Origin: Streptomyces sp. WM6386
GTDB lineage: Bacteria; Actinomycetota; Actinomycetes; Streptomycetales; Streptomycetaceae
Length of the DNA: 64,000 bases
Direction: 5' to 3'
Assembly (NCBI RefSeq): GCF_000972385.1
Contig: NZ_JXTE01000023.1
Span: forward strand, 4,780 to 68,779
Shown: one piece after another, positions 54,472 through 62,472 of the stretch
How the letters are laid out: each line of letters opens with the position of its first letter
Position numbering within the stretch: the stretch's first letter is position 1
Position numbers and translations under genes: made by a program
The notes under the pieces: model-generated
The model's database searches: none
The model's input: only the letters and a program-made list of their open reading frames with translations
What the model was told of the DNA's origin: nothing

Positions 54472-55656
54472 TTAGAGCAGGCCGTGACGGGGTGGCCTGG
54501 TGCCGTTGAGCACGTACCGGCCGATGTGCTGGATCTTCCAGCGGGTCGGGTCGTGCAGGGTGTGGGTGCGGGCGTCGCGCCAATGGCGGTGCAGATTCAG
54601 GGAGTTGAGCGCCGAGCGAGTGCCGGAGACCTCGAAGAGCGCGCTCGCCACCTCGACAGCCGCCTCGGCGGCCCGCACCTTGGCGGCGGCCACGGCGATC
54701 GACGCCTCGGCCGCCGAGTCGTCGCTCAGGTCGGCCTGCGCCGCTTCGACGGCCCGCGCGGCCTCCCGCAGCAGCGCTTCCGTCGCCCGTACCTGGAGGG
54801 CGAGTTCGCCGAACCGCTGGATCAGCAACGGGTCCTCGGCAGCCGTGTCGAGGCCGCTCTCGAACCACGGCCTGCTCTTCGTCCGTACGAACTCCGCCGC
54901 TTCCGCCAGCGCGCCACCGGCGATCCCGGCGTCGATGGCGGCGTGCAGCAACTGGGCGAGGGTGCCGTGTAGTTGGGGGCCGTCGAAGGTGAGGTGATGG
55001 GGCAGGACCCGGTCGGCCGGGACCTCGACGCCTTCGAGGCGGACCGTGCCGCTGGCGGTGGTGCGCTGGCCGAGGCCGTCCCAGTCGTCGATCACGGTCA
55101 GGCCCGGCGCGTCCCGTGGCACGTACGCGACGTGGAGCTTGTCTTCCTCGGCGCGGGCGAGCACGGGGATCCAGTCCGCGAAGAGGGCGCCGGTGGAGTA
55201 GTGCTTGACGCCGTCGAGGACGTAAGAGCCGTCGGGCCGCGGTGCGAGACGGGTGCGGATGTCCTGGACGTGCCGGGTGCCCGCCTCCGACTGGGCGTTG
55301 CCGAGGCGGCGGCCGGAGAGGAGTTCGGCGAAGAAGAACTTCCGTTGCTCCTCGGTGCCCTGACGGCGGATCACGTTGACGTAGGCGAAGTGGCTCTGCG
55401 GGATCTGCGCGAGGCTGGCGTCGGCCGAGGCCAGCAGCCGGAAGGTCTCGGCGAGGGTCTGCGGGCCGACGTCCGCTCCCCCGTGCTCCGCGGGGACGGT
55501 GACGGCCAGCAGGCCGGAAGCGGAGAGCCGGTCCAACTCGGCGCGCGGCAGCCTGCGTTCGGCGTCCCGCGCGGTGGCACCCGCGCGGAACTCCTCGGCC
55601 AGGGCGGCCGCGACGGCGAGGGCCTCCGTGTCGTCGGCGATCACATGGGCGGTCAT
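54472..55656 (-). CDS. sfnB: SfnB-family sulfur acquisition oxidoreductase
   Basis: A 394-residue acyl-CoA-dehydrogenase-fold protein of the SfnB type (LAVTVPAEHGGADVGPQTLAETFRLL, IPQSHFAYVNVIRRQGTEEQRKFF, ARTHTLHDPTRWKIQHIGRY). SfnB proteins accompany dimethylsulfone and methanesulfonate use and probably act as flavin monooxygenases. It starts five bases after the ssuE stop and ends 19 bases before the ssuD-like start. Confidence 0.9.
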   Translation of the reverse strand: MTAHVIADDTEALAVAAALAEEFRAGATARDAERRLPRAELDRLSASGLLAVTVPAEHGGADVGPQTLAETFRLLASADASLAQIPQSHFAYVNVIRRQGTEEQRKFFFAELLSGRRLGNAQSEAGTRHVQDIRTRLAPRPDGSYVLDGVKHYSTGALFADWIPVLARAEEDKLHVAYVPRDAPGLTVIDDWDGLGQRTTASGTVRLEGVEVPADRVLPHHLTFDGPQLHGTLAQLLHAAIDAGIAGGALAEAAEFVRTKSRPWFESGLDTAAEDPLLIQRFGELALQVRATEALLREAARAVEAAQADLSDDSAAEASIAVAAAKVRAAEAAVEVASALFEVSGTRSALNSLNLHRHWRDARTHTLHDPTRWKIQHIGRYVLNGTRPPRHGLL

Positions 55657-55661
55657 CCGGG

Positions 55662-56216
55662 TCAGCTCGCCGCGGCCAGGACCGGGACGCGGCCCAGGGC
55701 GGCCGAGAACTGGTCGACCACCTGGGTCAGGGCCTCGGCGCTGGTCGCGACGACGCTGAGGGTGCCGTCCTCGTGCACGGTGATGTCCTTGTCGAGGGTG
55801 AACCAGCCCTGGACGATGTGGGCGGCGCCCATGGAGTTGAGCACCGGGCGCAGCGCGTAGTCGATGGCGAGGACGTGGGCGGTGGTGCCGCCGGTGGCGA
55901 GCGGGAGCACGGTCTTGCCGGTGAGCGCGTACTGCGGGAGCAGGTCCAGCAGGGCCTTGAGGACTCCGGAGTAGGACGCCTTGTAGACGGGGGTGGCGAC
56001 GACGACCCCGTCGGCGCGGGCGAAGAGCTCGGTGGCCTCGACGATCGCGGGATGCTTGAAGTCGGCGCCGAGGAGAGCCTCGGCGGGGATGGTGCGGACA
56101 TCGAGCGGGATCACCTGGTGGCCCTGGGCGGTCAGCCGCTGGTCGAGGTGGCGCAGCAGGCGGTTGGTGCGGGAGGAGGCGGAGGGGCTGCCGGAGACGG
56201 ACAGGACGGTGGCCAT
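55662..56216 (-). CDS. ssuE: NAD(P)H-dependent FMN reductase (SsuE/MsuE)
   Basis: A 184-residue flavodoxin-fold reductase (VLSVSGSPSASSRTNRLLRHL, GVVVATPVYKASYSGVLKALLDLLP, VLPLATGGTTAHVLAIDYALRPVL). It supplies FMNH2 to the SsuD- and SfnG-type monooxygenases of the cluster. The start is the ATG at 56216 with GAGGACC-type purines upstream; length is normal for SsuE. Confidence 0.92.
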   Translation of the reverse strand: MATVLSVSGSPSASSRTNRLLRHLDQRLTAQGHQVIPLDVRTIPAEALLGADFKHPAIVEATELFARADGVVVATPVYKASYSGVLKALLDLLPQYALTGKTVLPLATGGTTAHVLAIDYALRPVLNSMGAAHIVQGWFTLDKDITVHEDGTLSVVATSAEALTQVVDQFSAALGRVPVLAAAS

Positions 56217-56256
56217 GCGGTCCTCTTTCGGGGAGGAGAGGCGGGGCGCCCCCGGT

Positions 56257-56712
56257 TCAGGCGGGGGCGCCCCTGGGGAAGCGGTCGGGAGTACCAGGTG
56301 GGTTCGGGCAGTTCGCCTTCCAGGGCCCAGCGGCCGACTCACCCTTGAACCAGCCGGGCACGACGTTCACGGCGAAGCGGCCGTTCGACAGATGGTCGGC
56401 GGTGGCACCGAGCTTGGCCAGCACGCCGGGGTGCCACAGGCCGGGGTGGACGGCGGCGATGACCTTCAGACGCTGGGTGGCCAGGAGGAGGGCGAGGCTG
56501 AAGCTGGTCGACTCGTGCTGGTACTCGGCGCCGTAGCCGGCCATGTAGCGGACCTGGCTGAGCGCGTAGTCGAAGCCGTTGTTCTCGGCGAGGACGGCGA
56601 GTTCGCGGTTGTGGTCGTAGCCCCAGTCGGTGCGCTGCTCGATCTTGCTCGTGACGAGGCCGCCGCTGACGTTGGGGACCCAGTAGGCCAATTTCACGGG
56701 CTCTGCGGGCAT
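56257..56712 (-). pseudogene. sfnG: Truncated dimethylsulfone monooxygenase sfnG
   Basis: Residues 1-125 match the N-terminal third of SfnG, the FMNH2-dependent dimethylsulfone monooxygenase (KLAYWVPNVSGGLVTSKIEQ, FDYALSQVRYMAGYGAEYQHE, HPGLWHPGVLAKLGATADHLS). After GWFKGE the homology stops and 26 unrelated residues lead to a stop at 56257. The family is about 360 residues long, so roughly two thirds is missing, apparently by deletion. Start (ATG 56712 with GGAG seven bases upstream) and operon position are intact. The fragment is unlikely to be active. Confidence 0.85.
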
Positions 56713-56834
56713 GCGGAACTCCAGTTGCGGAATGTTTTCGAGCACGCCGAATTCAAGGGGGTCGTCAAAGGGAACGCGGACGCGTTGAATTCAGGCGGGG
56801 AGAGCGAAAAGCGCGGCGGATCTCAAGAGAGTGA

Positions 56835-56918
56835 TCAGGCCGCGGGGCAACAGGAGGCGCTGGAGACGCGCGCGAGGTCGACATGGCGTCGCCGCGTGAG
56901 GTCCAGTCGCATCATCAT
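56835..56918 (-). CDS. Cysteine leader peptide of the sulfur operon
   Basis: A 27-codon ORF starting with three Met codons, MMMRLDLTRRRHVDL, and ending SSASCCPAA. This is the actinobacterial putative leader peptide found upstream of sulfur-assimilation and sulfonate operons; the tandem Cys codons near the end are suited to ribosome stalling when cysteine is scarce. It is too short for usual gene calls. It lies 123 bp before the sfnG start on the same strand, with a TTGACG element at 56952-56957 as a possible -35. Confidence 0.88.
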   Translation of the reverse strand: MMMRLDLTRRRHVDLARVSSASCCPAA

Positions 56919-57056
56919 GTTCTCGATCGTGACAGCCGCCGGTCCGGGCCGTCAAGGTAAACCCGACCGGTCTCGTATCGCGGACCATTGAATTTCACGA
57001 AGGTGTGACAGGGAAACCCTTGAACGCGCCGGGAAATGCGCCGCATTCTTCCTGCC

Positions 57057-57965
57057 ATGCGGACCGAACAGCTCGAATACATCGCCGCGGTGACCCGGCT
57101 CGGTTCCCTGCGCCGGGCCGCGGAGGAACTGCGCCTTTCCCAGCCCGCGTTGAGCGAGACGGTGCGGAACCTGGAACGCGAGCTGGGCGTGGACCTCCTG
57201 GAGCGCAAGCGCTCGGGCGCGACGATGAGCGCGGAGGGCCGGGAGCTGCTGCCGCACATCATCAATGTGCTGGACGCGGTGGACCGGTTGAGGTCGGCGG
57301 CGGGCGAGCAGCACCGCATCAGCCGGATGGTGCGGGTGGGGACGGTGAACGCGGCGACCGTGCCGCTGCTGATCCCGGCGGTGCGGGAGTTCCGCGCCGG
57401 CCATCCGGTGACCCAGGTCGAGGTGGTCGGCGCCCAGCAGACCGACATCCACCGGGCGCTGTCCGAGGGCGGTTTCGATCTCGGCCTGGTGAACCATCTC
57501 GACGGCGACGACGTGCCGGCCGACCTGGAGAGCACGGAGCTGCTGCGCGGCCGCCCGGTGGTGTGCCTGCGCCCGGACAGCCCGCTGGCCTCACGCACCG
57601 TCCTGTCGGTGACCGACCTCCTGGACACGCCGCTGATCGCGATGCGCTCGGGCTATGTCATGCACCGTTATGTGCACCGGCTGCTGGACGGCAGGGCGCC
57701 CTCGTTCTCGTACTCCACCGACGGCGCCGAGATGGGCAAGCTGATGGTCGCGGAGGGGCTCGGTGTGACAGTGCTGCCGGACTTCAGCGTCGTGGACGAT
57801 CCGCTGGTGCGCGGCGGCGCGCTCACCCACCGCCCGCTCACCGACGACTCGACCCGCGTCCTGCTGATGCTCCAGCGCCGCCGCGCGGACCCGGTGCCGC
57901 GCGCGGTCCAGGATCTGCACGATGTGTTCGTGGCGCGGGCCCGGGTGCTGGCCTCAGGAAACTGA
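57057..57965 (+). CDS. LysR-family regulator of the sulfur cluster
   Basis: A 302-residue LysR regulator with N-terminal winged helix (MRTEQLEYIAAVTRLGSLRRAAEEL, ALSETVRNLERELGVDLLERKRSG) and an effector domain. It is divergent from the leader-sfnG-ssuE-sfnB-ssuD-like operon and is its most likely activator, comparable in role to CysB/Cbl or SfnR-type control elsewhere. The ATG at 57057 gives the family start; an upstream in-frame extension lacks support. Confidence 0.9.
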   Translation: MRTEQLEYIAAVTRLGSLRRAAEELRLSQPALSETVRNLERELGVDLLERKRSGATMSAEGRELLPHIINVLDAVDRLRSAAGEQHRISRMVRVGTVNAATVPLLIPAVREFRAGHPVTQVEVVGAQQTDIHRALSEGGFDLGLVNHLDGDDVPADLESTELLRGRPVVCLRPDSPLASRTVLSVTDLLDTPLIAMRSGYVMHRYVHRLLDGRAPSFSYSTDGAEMGKLMVAEGLGVTVLPDFSVVDDPLVRGGALTHRPLTDDSTRVLLMLQRRRADPVPRAVQDLHDVFVARARVLASGN

Positions 57966-58226
57966 ACGCCGGGCACCCTTCTGAGCCGGGGTCGGGATCA
58001 CGGCCTCCCAGGGGACGGCACGATCGCACCACCGGTGCAGGAGCGGGCGGTCGTGGCCGACGGCGAGCAGGCGATCGATCCGTCGCAGGGAAGCCAGGCC
58101 GCATCCCACGGAACTGCGCGCGGCCATCGTCGAGCCGGGGTACGCCGTCGCCGCCTGACGCTTCGGACGCTGACGCGGGTGTCGGTGCCGGAGTGCACCG
58201 CTCGGCACCGACCCCGCTTGCCTTGT
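57966..58226. other. Gene-poor region with possible HMA-domain remnant
   Basis: No intact gene is evident in these 261 bp. On the plus strand 58105-58161 encodes TELRAAIVEPGYAVAA and a stop, which resembles the C-terminus of a heavy-metal-associated (CopZ-type) domain without the rest. On the minus strand a frame over 57958-58208 encodes RIDRLLAVGHDRPLLHRW and might be a remnant of another gene. Both are weak. Confidence 0.3.
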
Positions 58227-58841
58227 TCAGGCCGCCTGCAGGGCAGGCTGCTCCGCCTCGTCCAGCAGGTCCATCAAGGTCGCCCGGGCCCGGGCGACGC
58301 GGGAGCGGACCGTGCCGACGGGGCAGTCACCGACCTCGGCCGCCTCCGCGTAGGGCAGGCCCACCAGCTGGGTGAGGACGAACGCCTCACGGCGTTCGTC
58401 CGGCAGCGACTCCAGCAGGTCGAGCAGCGCGATGCCGTCGTCGAAGCCGGGCAGGTCCCGCGGCTGCGCGTGCTCGACGGCCAACTGCCAGTCCGGTACG
58501 TCGGACAGACGGGGCCGGGCGGAGGCGTACCGGTAGCTGTCGATCACCGCGCGGCGGGCGATGGCCAGCAGCCAGGCACGGGCCGAGGAGCGGCCCTCGA
58601 ACCGGTGCAGGCTGCCGAGCGCGCGCAGGAACGTGTCCTGGGCGAGGTCGTCGGCGGCCTGGGGGTCGCCGCAGAGGTGGGCGACATAGCGCGTCACGTC
58701 GAGGTGCAGGGCGCGTACGAAGTGCTCGACCGCGTCCGCGTCACCTCCGCGGGCGGCGAGCGCCCAGGCGGTTATCGACTCGTCCATCGACATCGCCGCG
58801 TCGTGGTTCTCGCGCGCGGCCGACAGGGCAGAAGTGATCAC
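58227..58841 (-). CDS. ECF-type sigma factor linked to Met/His-rich membrane protein
   Basis: A 204-residue ECF sigma factor with region 2 (DPQAADDLAQDTFLRALGSLHRFEG, SSARAWLLAIARRAVIDSYRY) and region 4 (LPDERREAFVLTQLVGLPYAEAAEVGDCPVGTVRSRVARA). The GTG at 58841 has GAAGGA six bases upstream; an ATG further in is also possible. In actinobacteria this sigma type sits beside small Met/His-rich membrane proteins and copper chaperones, as here, so a copper-response role is inferred. Confidence 0.88.
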   Translation of the reverse strand: MITSALSAARENHDAAMSMDESITAWALAARGGDADAVEHFVRALHLDVTRYVAHLCGDPQAADDLAQDTFLRALGSLHRFEGRSSARAWLLAIARRAVIDSYRYASARPRLSDVPDWQLAVEHAQPRDLPGFDDGIALLDLLESLPDERREAFVLTQLVGLPYAEAAEVGDCPVGTVRSRVARARATLMDLLDEAEQPALQAA

Positions 58842-58997
58842 TTGGTGTCCTTCTCGGTCATCCGTGATCCGGGCCGGGGCGCATGGAGCGCGAGCGGTCC
58901 GGTGCGTGGGGGGACGGCCGTACGGCAACCTGCGCGGGCGGCGTACGGCCAAGACCCGAGGCGCCTCAGAGACGGGCTCGGGGATACCGGCTGTCGA

Positions 58998-59663
58998 TCA
59001 GACGACAGCGGTTCCCACGGGCGGACCCCGAGAAGTGATCGCATGGACGAGGAGGAGCCGCGGCACCCGGTCCGAGGAGGGCCGGTGCGCACGGACGCGT
59101 GGCCGCTCAGGGGGGATGGGCAGAGCGGCGAGCAGCAGCCGCAGCGGTGCGGCCAGCCATCCGGCCACGGCCCGCAGGATGCGGAACGCGGCCCTCTCGC
59201 CGTATGCCAGCCACAGCCCGCACAGCGACGCGGCCAACAGGTGGGCGGCGAGCATACCGAGGGACAACGAGCCGGTCATGGAGTGGCCCGTGTGATCCAT
59301 GTGCCCCATATCCATGGAGTCCATGGAGTGCATGTGCATCGAGCCCATGTGCATGGCGCCCATGTCCATCGACCCCATGTCGTGCCCCGCGGAACCCGTG
59401 CCCCCGGCCGCCGACTGGGCGAGCGAGAAGGCGGAGTGCAGCCCGGTCTGGGCGGCGACCACGACGGCCACGATCAACGGCAGCCCTCGCTCCCGGCCCG
59501 CCAAGCACCATCCCACGCCGCCGGTCACGACCGCCCCGGCGGCCAGCGCCCACACCGGGACGTCACTGCCGGACATCATCACGTGGCCCAGGGCGGCGAG
59601 CAACACACAGACGGCCGCGAAGACCGCGGCCCGTACTGTGCGAGAACACCACCCTGCAGTCAT
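58998..59663 (-). CDS. Met/His-rich membrane protein, probable copper binding
   Basis: A 221-residue protein with hydrophobic segments at about 12-30, 36-55, 60-78, 132-152 and a possible fifth. Between the third and fourth lies a repeat of GHDMG/MHMG/SMD units (residues 93-130) with many Met and His, a pattern typical of Cu(I) or Cu(II) handling loops. The C-terminus is basic and cytoplasmic. It is encoded 156 bp upstream of the ECF sigma gene on the same strand, and a broken PCu(A)C copper chaperone lies just upstream. The ATG at 59663 follows GAGG. Confidence 0.8.
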   Translation of the reverse strand: MTAGWCSRTVRAAVFAAVCVLLAALGHVMMSGSDVPVWALAAGAVVTGGVGWCLAGRERGLPLIVAVVVAAQTGLHSAFSLAQSAAGGTGSAGHDMGSMDMGAMHMGSMHMHSMDSMDMGHMDHTGHSMTGSLSLGMLAAHLLAASLCGLWLAYGERAAFRILRAVAGWLAAPLRLLLAALPIPPERPRVRAHRPSSDRVPRLLLVHAITSRGPPVGTAVV

Positions 59664-59729
59664 GGCGCCTCATCCTCGCATCCGGGCACGGGTCATCACG
59701 CAGGGGTACGGAAATCGCCTCTGTTTCGC

Positions 59730-59940
59730 TCACACGGATGCCCCCTGCGGGCGGCATGCCCGGCACGAGCTCGGCCGGACCGCCATCGCGAGGGTCTCGA
59801 CAGCTCCGGTGCGCTCGAAGCGCAGCCTGAACGGCACGAGATCGCGCGCCTTCCAGCGCGTCGGCGGTCAGGACGACGTCCAGGCTGTCCGTCAACATGG
59901 CCGACTCGCGGCCCGCGGGGACAGGAGCCGAAGCCACCTC
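59730..59940 (-). pseudogene. Frameshifted C-terminal remnant of a PCu(A)C copper chaperone
   Basis: On the minus strand one frame reads EVASAPVPAG...DSLDVVLTADA and, after a one-base shift at about 59850-59860, the next frame reads WKARDLVPFRLRFERTGAVETLAMAV and stops at 59730. Joined, this matches the last third of PCu(A)C-type chaperones (VPAGG, W-x-x-GDLVPF-x-LRF). The N-terminal metal-binding part with its His/Met ligands is not recognisable upstream. It lies 67 bp from the Met/His-rich membrane protein gene. The rest of 59664-60009 holds nothing else I can name. Confidence 0.65.
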
Positions 59941-60009
59941 GGAAGCCGCAGAGCGCAGACGGGCACCAACTTCCGTAACACCGGCCCGGAGTCGGGCGGT
60001 ACGCCGGGG

Positions 60010-60195
60010 TCAGTCCCCCTCCGCCGGGACCACCACCAGGAACGCGTCCGACTTCAGGTCCATCACGACCGTCGCCGGTTCACCCTGCTCGCGGCGCTCG
60101 GCCGCGTACTCCTCCGCCGGCCACGATCCGCGCGGAGCTCCCGCAGGGAACCGCTCCAACACCTTCGCGCCCATAGCGGCAGGCACCTCCAGCAT
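60010..60195 (-). CDS. Small hypothetical protein
   Basis: A 61-residue acidic ORF (LEVPAAMGAKVLERFPAGAP, EPATVVMDLKSDAFLVVVP) with an ATG at 60195 preceded by GAAGG. The composition looks coding and the alternating hydrophobic C-terminus suggests a real beta strand, but I do not recognise the family. It lies between two gene remnants and may itself be a fragment. Confidence 0.45.
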   Translation of the reverse strand: MLEVPAAMGAKVLERFPAGAPRGSWPAEEYAAERREQGEPATVVMDLKSDAFLVVVPAEGD

Positions 60196-60298
60196 CGACC
60201 TTCGACTCGGAACGACGAGTGAGCGTCGTAGAGCTGTTCGCCTGCCCGCAACCGACGCGTTCATGTCCCGCTGAACCGAACCCGTGTGACGGAGCCGG

Positions 60299-60430
60299 TC
60301 ACTTGGAGCCGGCCGCGGGGACGAGCAGCGAGCGCACGACCAGGGTGTCAAGGAGCACCCCGAAGGCGACGATGAACGCGATCTGCGCCAGGAACGCCGG
60401 CGGGGTCACTCCGAGCGCGGCGCAGCATGG
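60299..60430 (-). pseudogene. C-terminal remnant of an MMPL/RND-type transporter
   Basis: The minus strand encodes ALGVTPPAFLAQIAFIVAFG and VLLDTLVVRSLLVPAAGSK before a stop at 60299-60301. FGVLLDTLVVRSLLVPA is the highly characteristic last membrane segment of MMPL-family proteins, normally over 700 residues long. No start codon or upstream part exists; the sequence upstream of about 60430 is unrelated. Only the tail of the gene survives. Confidence 0.75.
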
Positions 60431-60505
60431 TGGGCGACACCCCCAGACGCCGGGCCGGCGCACCGGTCGTCAAGGACACGTCGGCGGTCTCCGAGGGCGG
60501 TCCCG

Positions 60506-61018
60506 GTGGGTCCTGGGGCCCCGCCGGTGGAGGAGTCGTACGCCGACGAGGAGCTCGCCCGGGGCCTGACGGCCGGCGACGAGGCATGTCTGGAAGCGGC
60601 CTACCGCCGGTGGTCGCCGCTGGTGCACGCACTCGCCTGGCGTTCCCTGGGGGACCTCGGGAAGGCCGAGGACGTGACCCAGCAGGTGTTCCTGGGGGTG
60701 TGGCGGGGCCGCGGCCGATTCCGCCCCGAGCGGGGCGGGTTCGGCGGCTGGATCGTCGGCATCACCGGGCGGAAGATCGCCGACGCGCTCACCGCCCGGA
60801 CCCGCCGCACCGACCTCCTCGCCGCCGCCGACTCCTCCCTGCCGCTCACGGATCCTTCCGCACGGCAGCCCGAGTCGATCCTGGACCGGGTCCTCGTCCG
60901 TCAGGAGCCGGCGAAGCTGCCCTCGGCCCAGCAGAGGGTCCTGAGGCTGACCTTCTACGAGGCACACGGCAGCCGACCGGCACATCTCCGGCCACCACTA
61001 CACATAAGGGAAAAATAA
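60506..61018 (+). pseudogene. ECF sigma factor truncated before region 4.2
   Basis: Residues about 10-150 form sigma regions 2 and the beginning of 4 (DEACLEAAYRRWSPLVHALAWRSLGDL, DVTQQVFLGVWRGRGRFRPERG, LPSAQQRVLRLTFYE) as in SigK-type ECF factors. After FYE, where the helix-turn-helix that reads the -35 element should begin, the sequence changes to about 20 unrelated residues and a stop. None of the three frames downstream restores region 4. The protein could bind core polymerase but not a promoter. GTG 60506 or 60536 would be the start. Confidence 0.7.
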
Positions 61019-61097
61019 GCGCAGAATGTATCTGCGCGGCGCTTACCGCACACCGCACAAAGACGCGGTCCGGCCTGCGAGTCAAAGGAGACGAGTC

Positions 61098-61538
61098 ATG
61101 GCCAACGTCTCGCCCACCCGAGGTGACATGACCAGCCACCCTGATGCTTCCGAAATGCGGGAACGGTATGCCCGTATGCTCGGCGGTCGCGATGTGGCGC
61201 TCGTGGACGGACCGGTGTTCCTGCTCGGTCTGTACTGCGCCGTATCCCCCTGGATACTCCACTACACGACGAGCCAGCCCGCCCTCGTGCCCCACAACCT
61301 GATCGTGGGCATCGCCATCGGACTGCTGGCCCTCGGGTTCACCCAGACTCCGGAACGCATGTACGGCCTCAGCTGGGCCTTCTGCGCGGTAGGTCTGTGG
61401 ATGATCGTCTCGGCGTGGATCGTCGGCGACAGCCCGGACGCCGGCGTCATCCTGAACAACATCATCATCGGCGCCCTGGCCGTCATCCTGGGGCTGATGT
61501 GCACCGTCACCGCGGCGAAGAGCGCCCCCAGGGCGTAG
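61098..61538 (+). CDS. SPW-repeat membrane protein
   Basis: A 146-residue protein with four hydrophobic segments and the SPW motif (LYCAVSPWILHYTTS, and the degenerate second copy IVSAWIVG). The function of the family is unknown. A strong ribosome binding site AAAGGAG lies seven bases before the ATG at 61098, suggesting high expression. Confidence 0.87.
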   Translation: MANVSPTRGDMTSHPDASEMRERYARMLGGRDVALVDGPVFLLGLYCAVSPWILHYTTSQPALVPHNLIVGIAIGLLALGFTQTPERMYGLSWAFCAVGLWMIVSAWIVGDSPDAGVILNNIIIGALAVILGLMCTVTAAKSAPRA

Positions 61539-61598
61539 GGGCACCCGGAGAGGAAGCGACCCCGGCCGGTCCGCGCCCCGCGGGCCGGCCGCTCCGTT

Positions 61599-62360
61599 TC
61601 ACGGCACCAGCCACGGCTCCTGCGGGAGCGGACTGCCGGTCTCCAGCAGCGACTTGAGGTTGGACAGCACCGCCGCCCAGCCGGAGGCCGCCGCGGCGCG
61701 CTCGCCCTCGTCGGCCAGGTTCTCGTGGGTGACGGTGAGACGGACGATGTCGCCGTGCTGCCGGATGTCGAAGGTGACCCGGGAGTACTTGTCGTCCTGG
61801 CCCTCGTCCTCGGGTGCGGCCCAGGTGGTGACGAGGCGGGTGGGACGCTCACTCTCCACGACGGTGCCGACGACGTCGGCGACGCCGGAGCCGTCGGTCC
61901 GTACGTGCTCCCAGCGGGAGCACTGCTTCCAGTCGGAGACATTGCTGTGTCCCCAGTACGCCGCGGTGAGGTCGGCGTCGGTGAGGGCGTCCCAGACCTT
62001 CTCGGGTGTGCTCTCGATGTAGGTGACGTACACGAACGTGGGCTTGTCGGTCATGGCTTCCTCGGCTCGTCGCTTCACGGCACCGAGCGCGCTCAGGCGC
62101 GGGCGCTCGAACTTGTCGATCCACCGCTCCTGGATCTCATGGAGCGGGACCGGATTGAGGTAGTGCAGCTTCTCCCGACCCCGCCGCACCGTGCTGACCA
62201 GGTTGGCCGCCTCCAGGAGGGCCAGGTGCTGGGTCACCGACTGACGTGTCATGGCGATGCGCTCGCACAGCTCGCCGAGCGTCTGACCGTTGTGCTCGTG
62301 CAGTCGGTCCAGCAGCCGTCTGCGCGTGTCGTCGGCCAGCGCCTTGAAGACCGTGTCCAT
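61599..62360 (-). CDS. ArsR-type regulator fused to SRPBCC (AHSA1) domain
   Basis: A 253-residue fusion. Residues 1-95 are an ArsR winged helix (MDTVFKALADDTRRRLLDRL, LCERIAMTRQSVTQHLALLE) without obvious metal-binding cysteines beyond one. Residues about 105-250 are an SRPBCC/AHSA1 ligand-binding domain (FVYVTYIESTPEKVWDALTDADL, YWGHSNVSDW, SGWAAVLSNLKSLLETG). In most genomes these are two adjacent genes. The fused helix-grip domain probably binds the inducer. The ATG at 62360 is the family start; the promoter and operator lie at 62390-62419. Confidence 0.9.
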   Translation of the reverse strand: MDTVFKALADDTRRRLLDRLHEHNGQTLGELCERIAMTRQSVTQHLALLEAANLVSTVRRGREKLHYLNPVPLHEIQERWIDKFERPRLSALGAVKRRAEEAMTDKPTFVYVTYIESTPEKVWDALTDADLTAAYWGHSNVSDWKQCSRWEHVRTDGSGVADVVGTVVESERPTRLVTTWAAPEDEGQDDKYSRVTFDIRQHGDIVRLTVTHENLADEGERAAAASGWAAVLSNLKSLLETGSPLPQEPWLVP

Positions 62361-62389
62361 TCCCGAGTCACCTTCTGATCGCACACTCC

Positions 62390-62419
62390 ACGTTATGCAG
62401 GCATTCACCTGCATGTCAA
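62390..62419 (-). promoter_or_regulatory. Promoter with embedded ArsR operator
   Basis: On the minus strand TTGACA (62414-62419) and TAACGT (62390-62395) are 18 bp apart. The spacer is filled exactly by the perfect dyad ATGCAGG-N6-CCTGCAT (62395-62414), so a bound repressor would block polymerase. A further half-site ATGCAG is at 62419-62424. The regulator encoded downstream is the obvious ligand, giving autorepression. Confidence 0.75.
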
Positions 62420-62472
62420 TGCAGCACGAAAAGAGGTGTCCCGAGGCAAGGGGCGGCTGCCACGCTCCTCCC

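Noticed and set aside
57958..58208. 84-codon minus-strand ORF with LLAVGHDRPLL as an ABC-F remnant
   Set aside because: Only one short motif-like stretch, without Walker or signature motifs; kept as a note in the gap entry.
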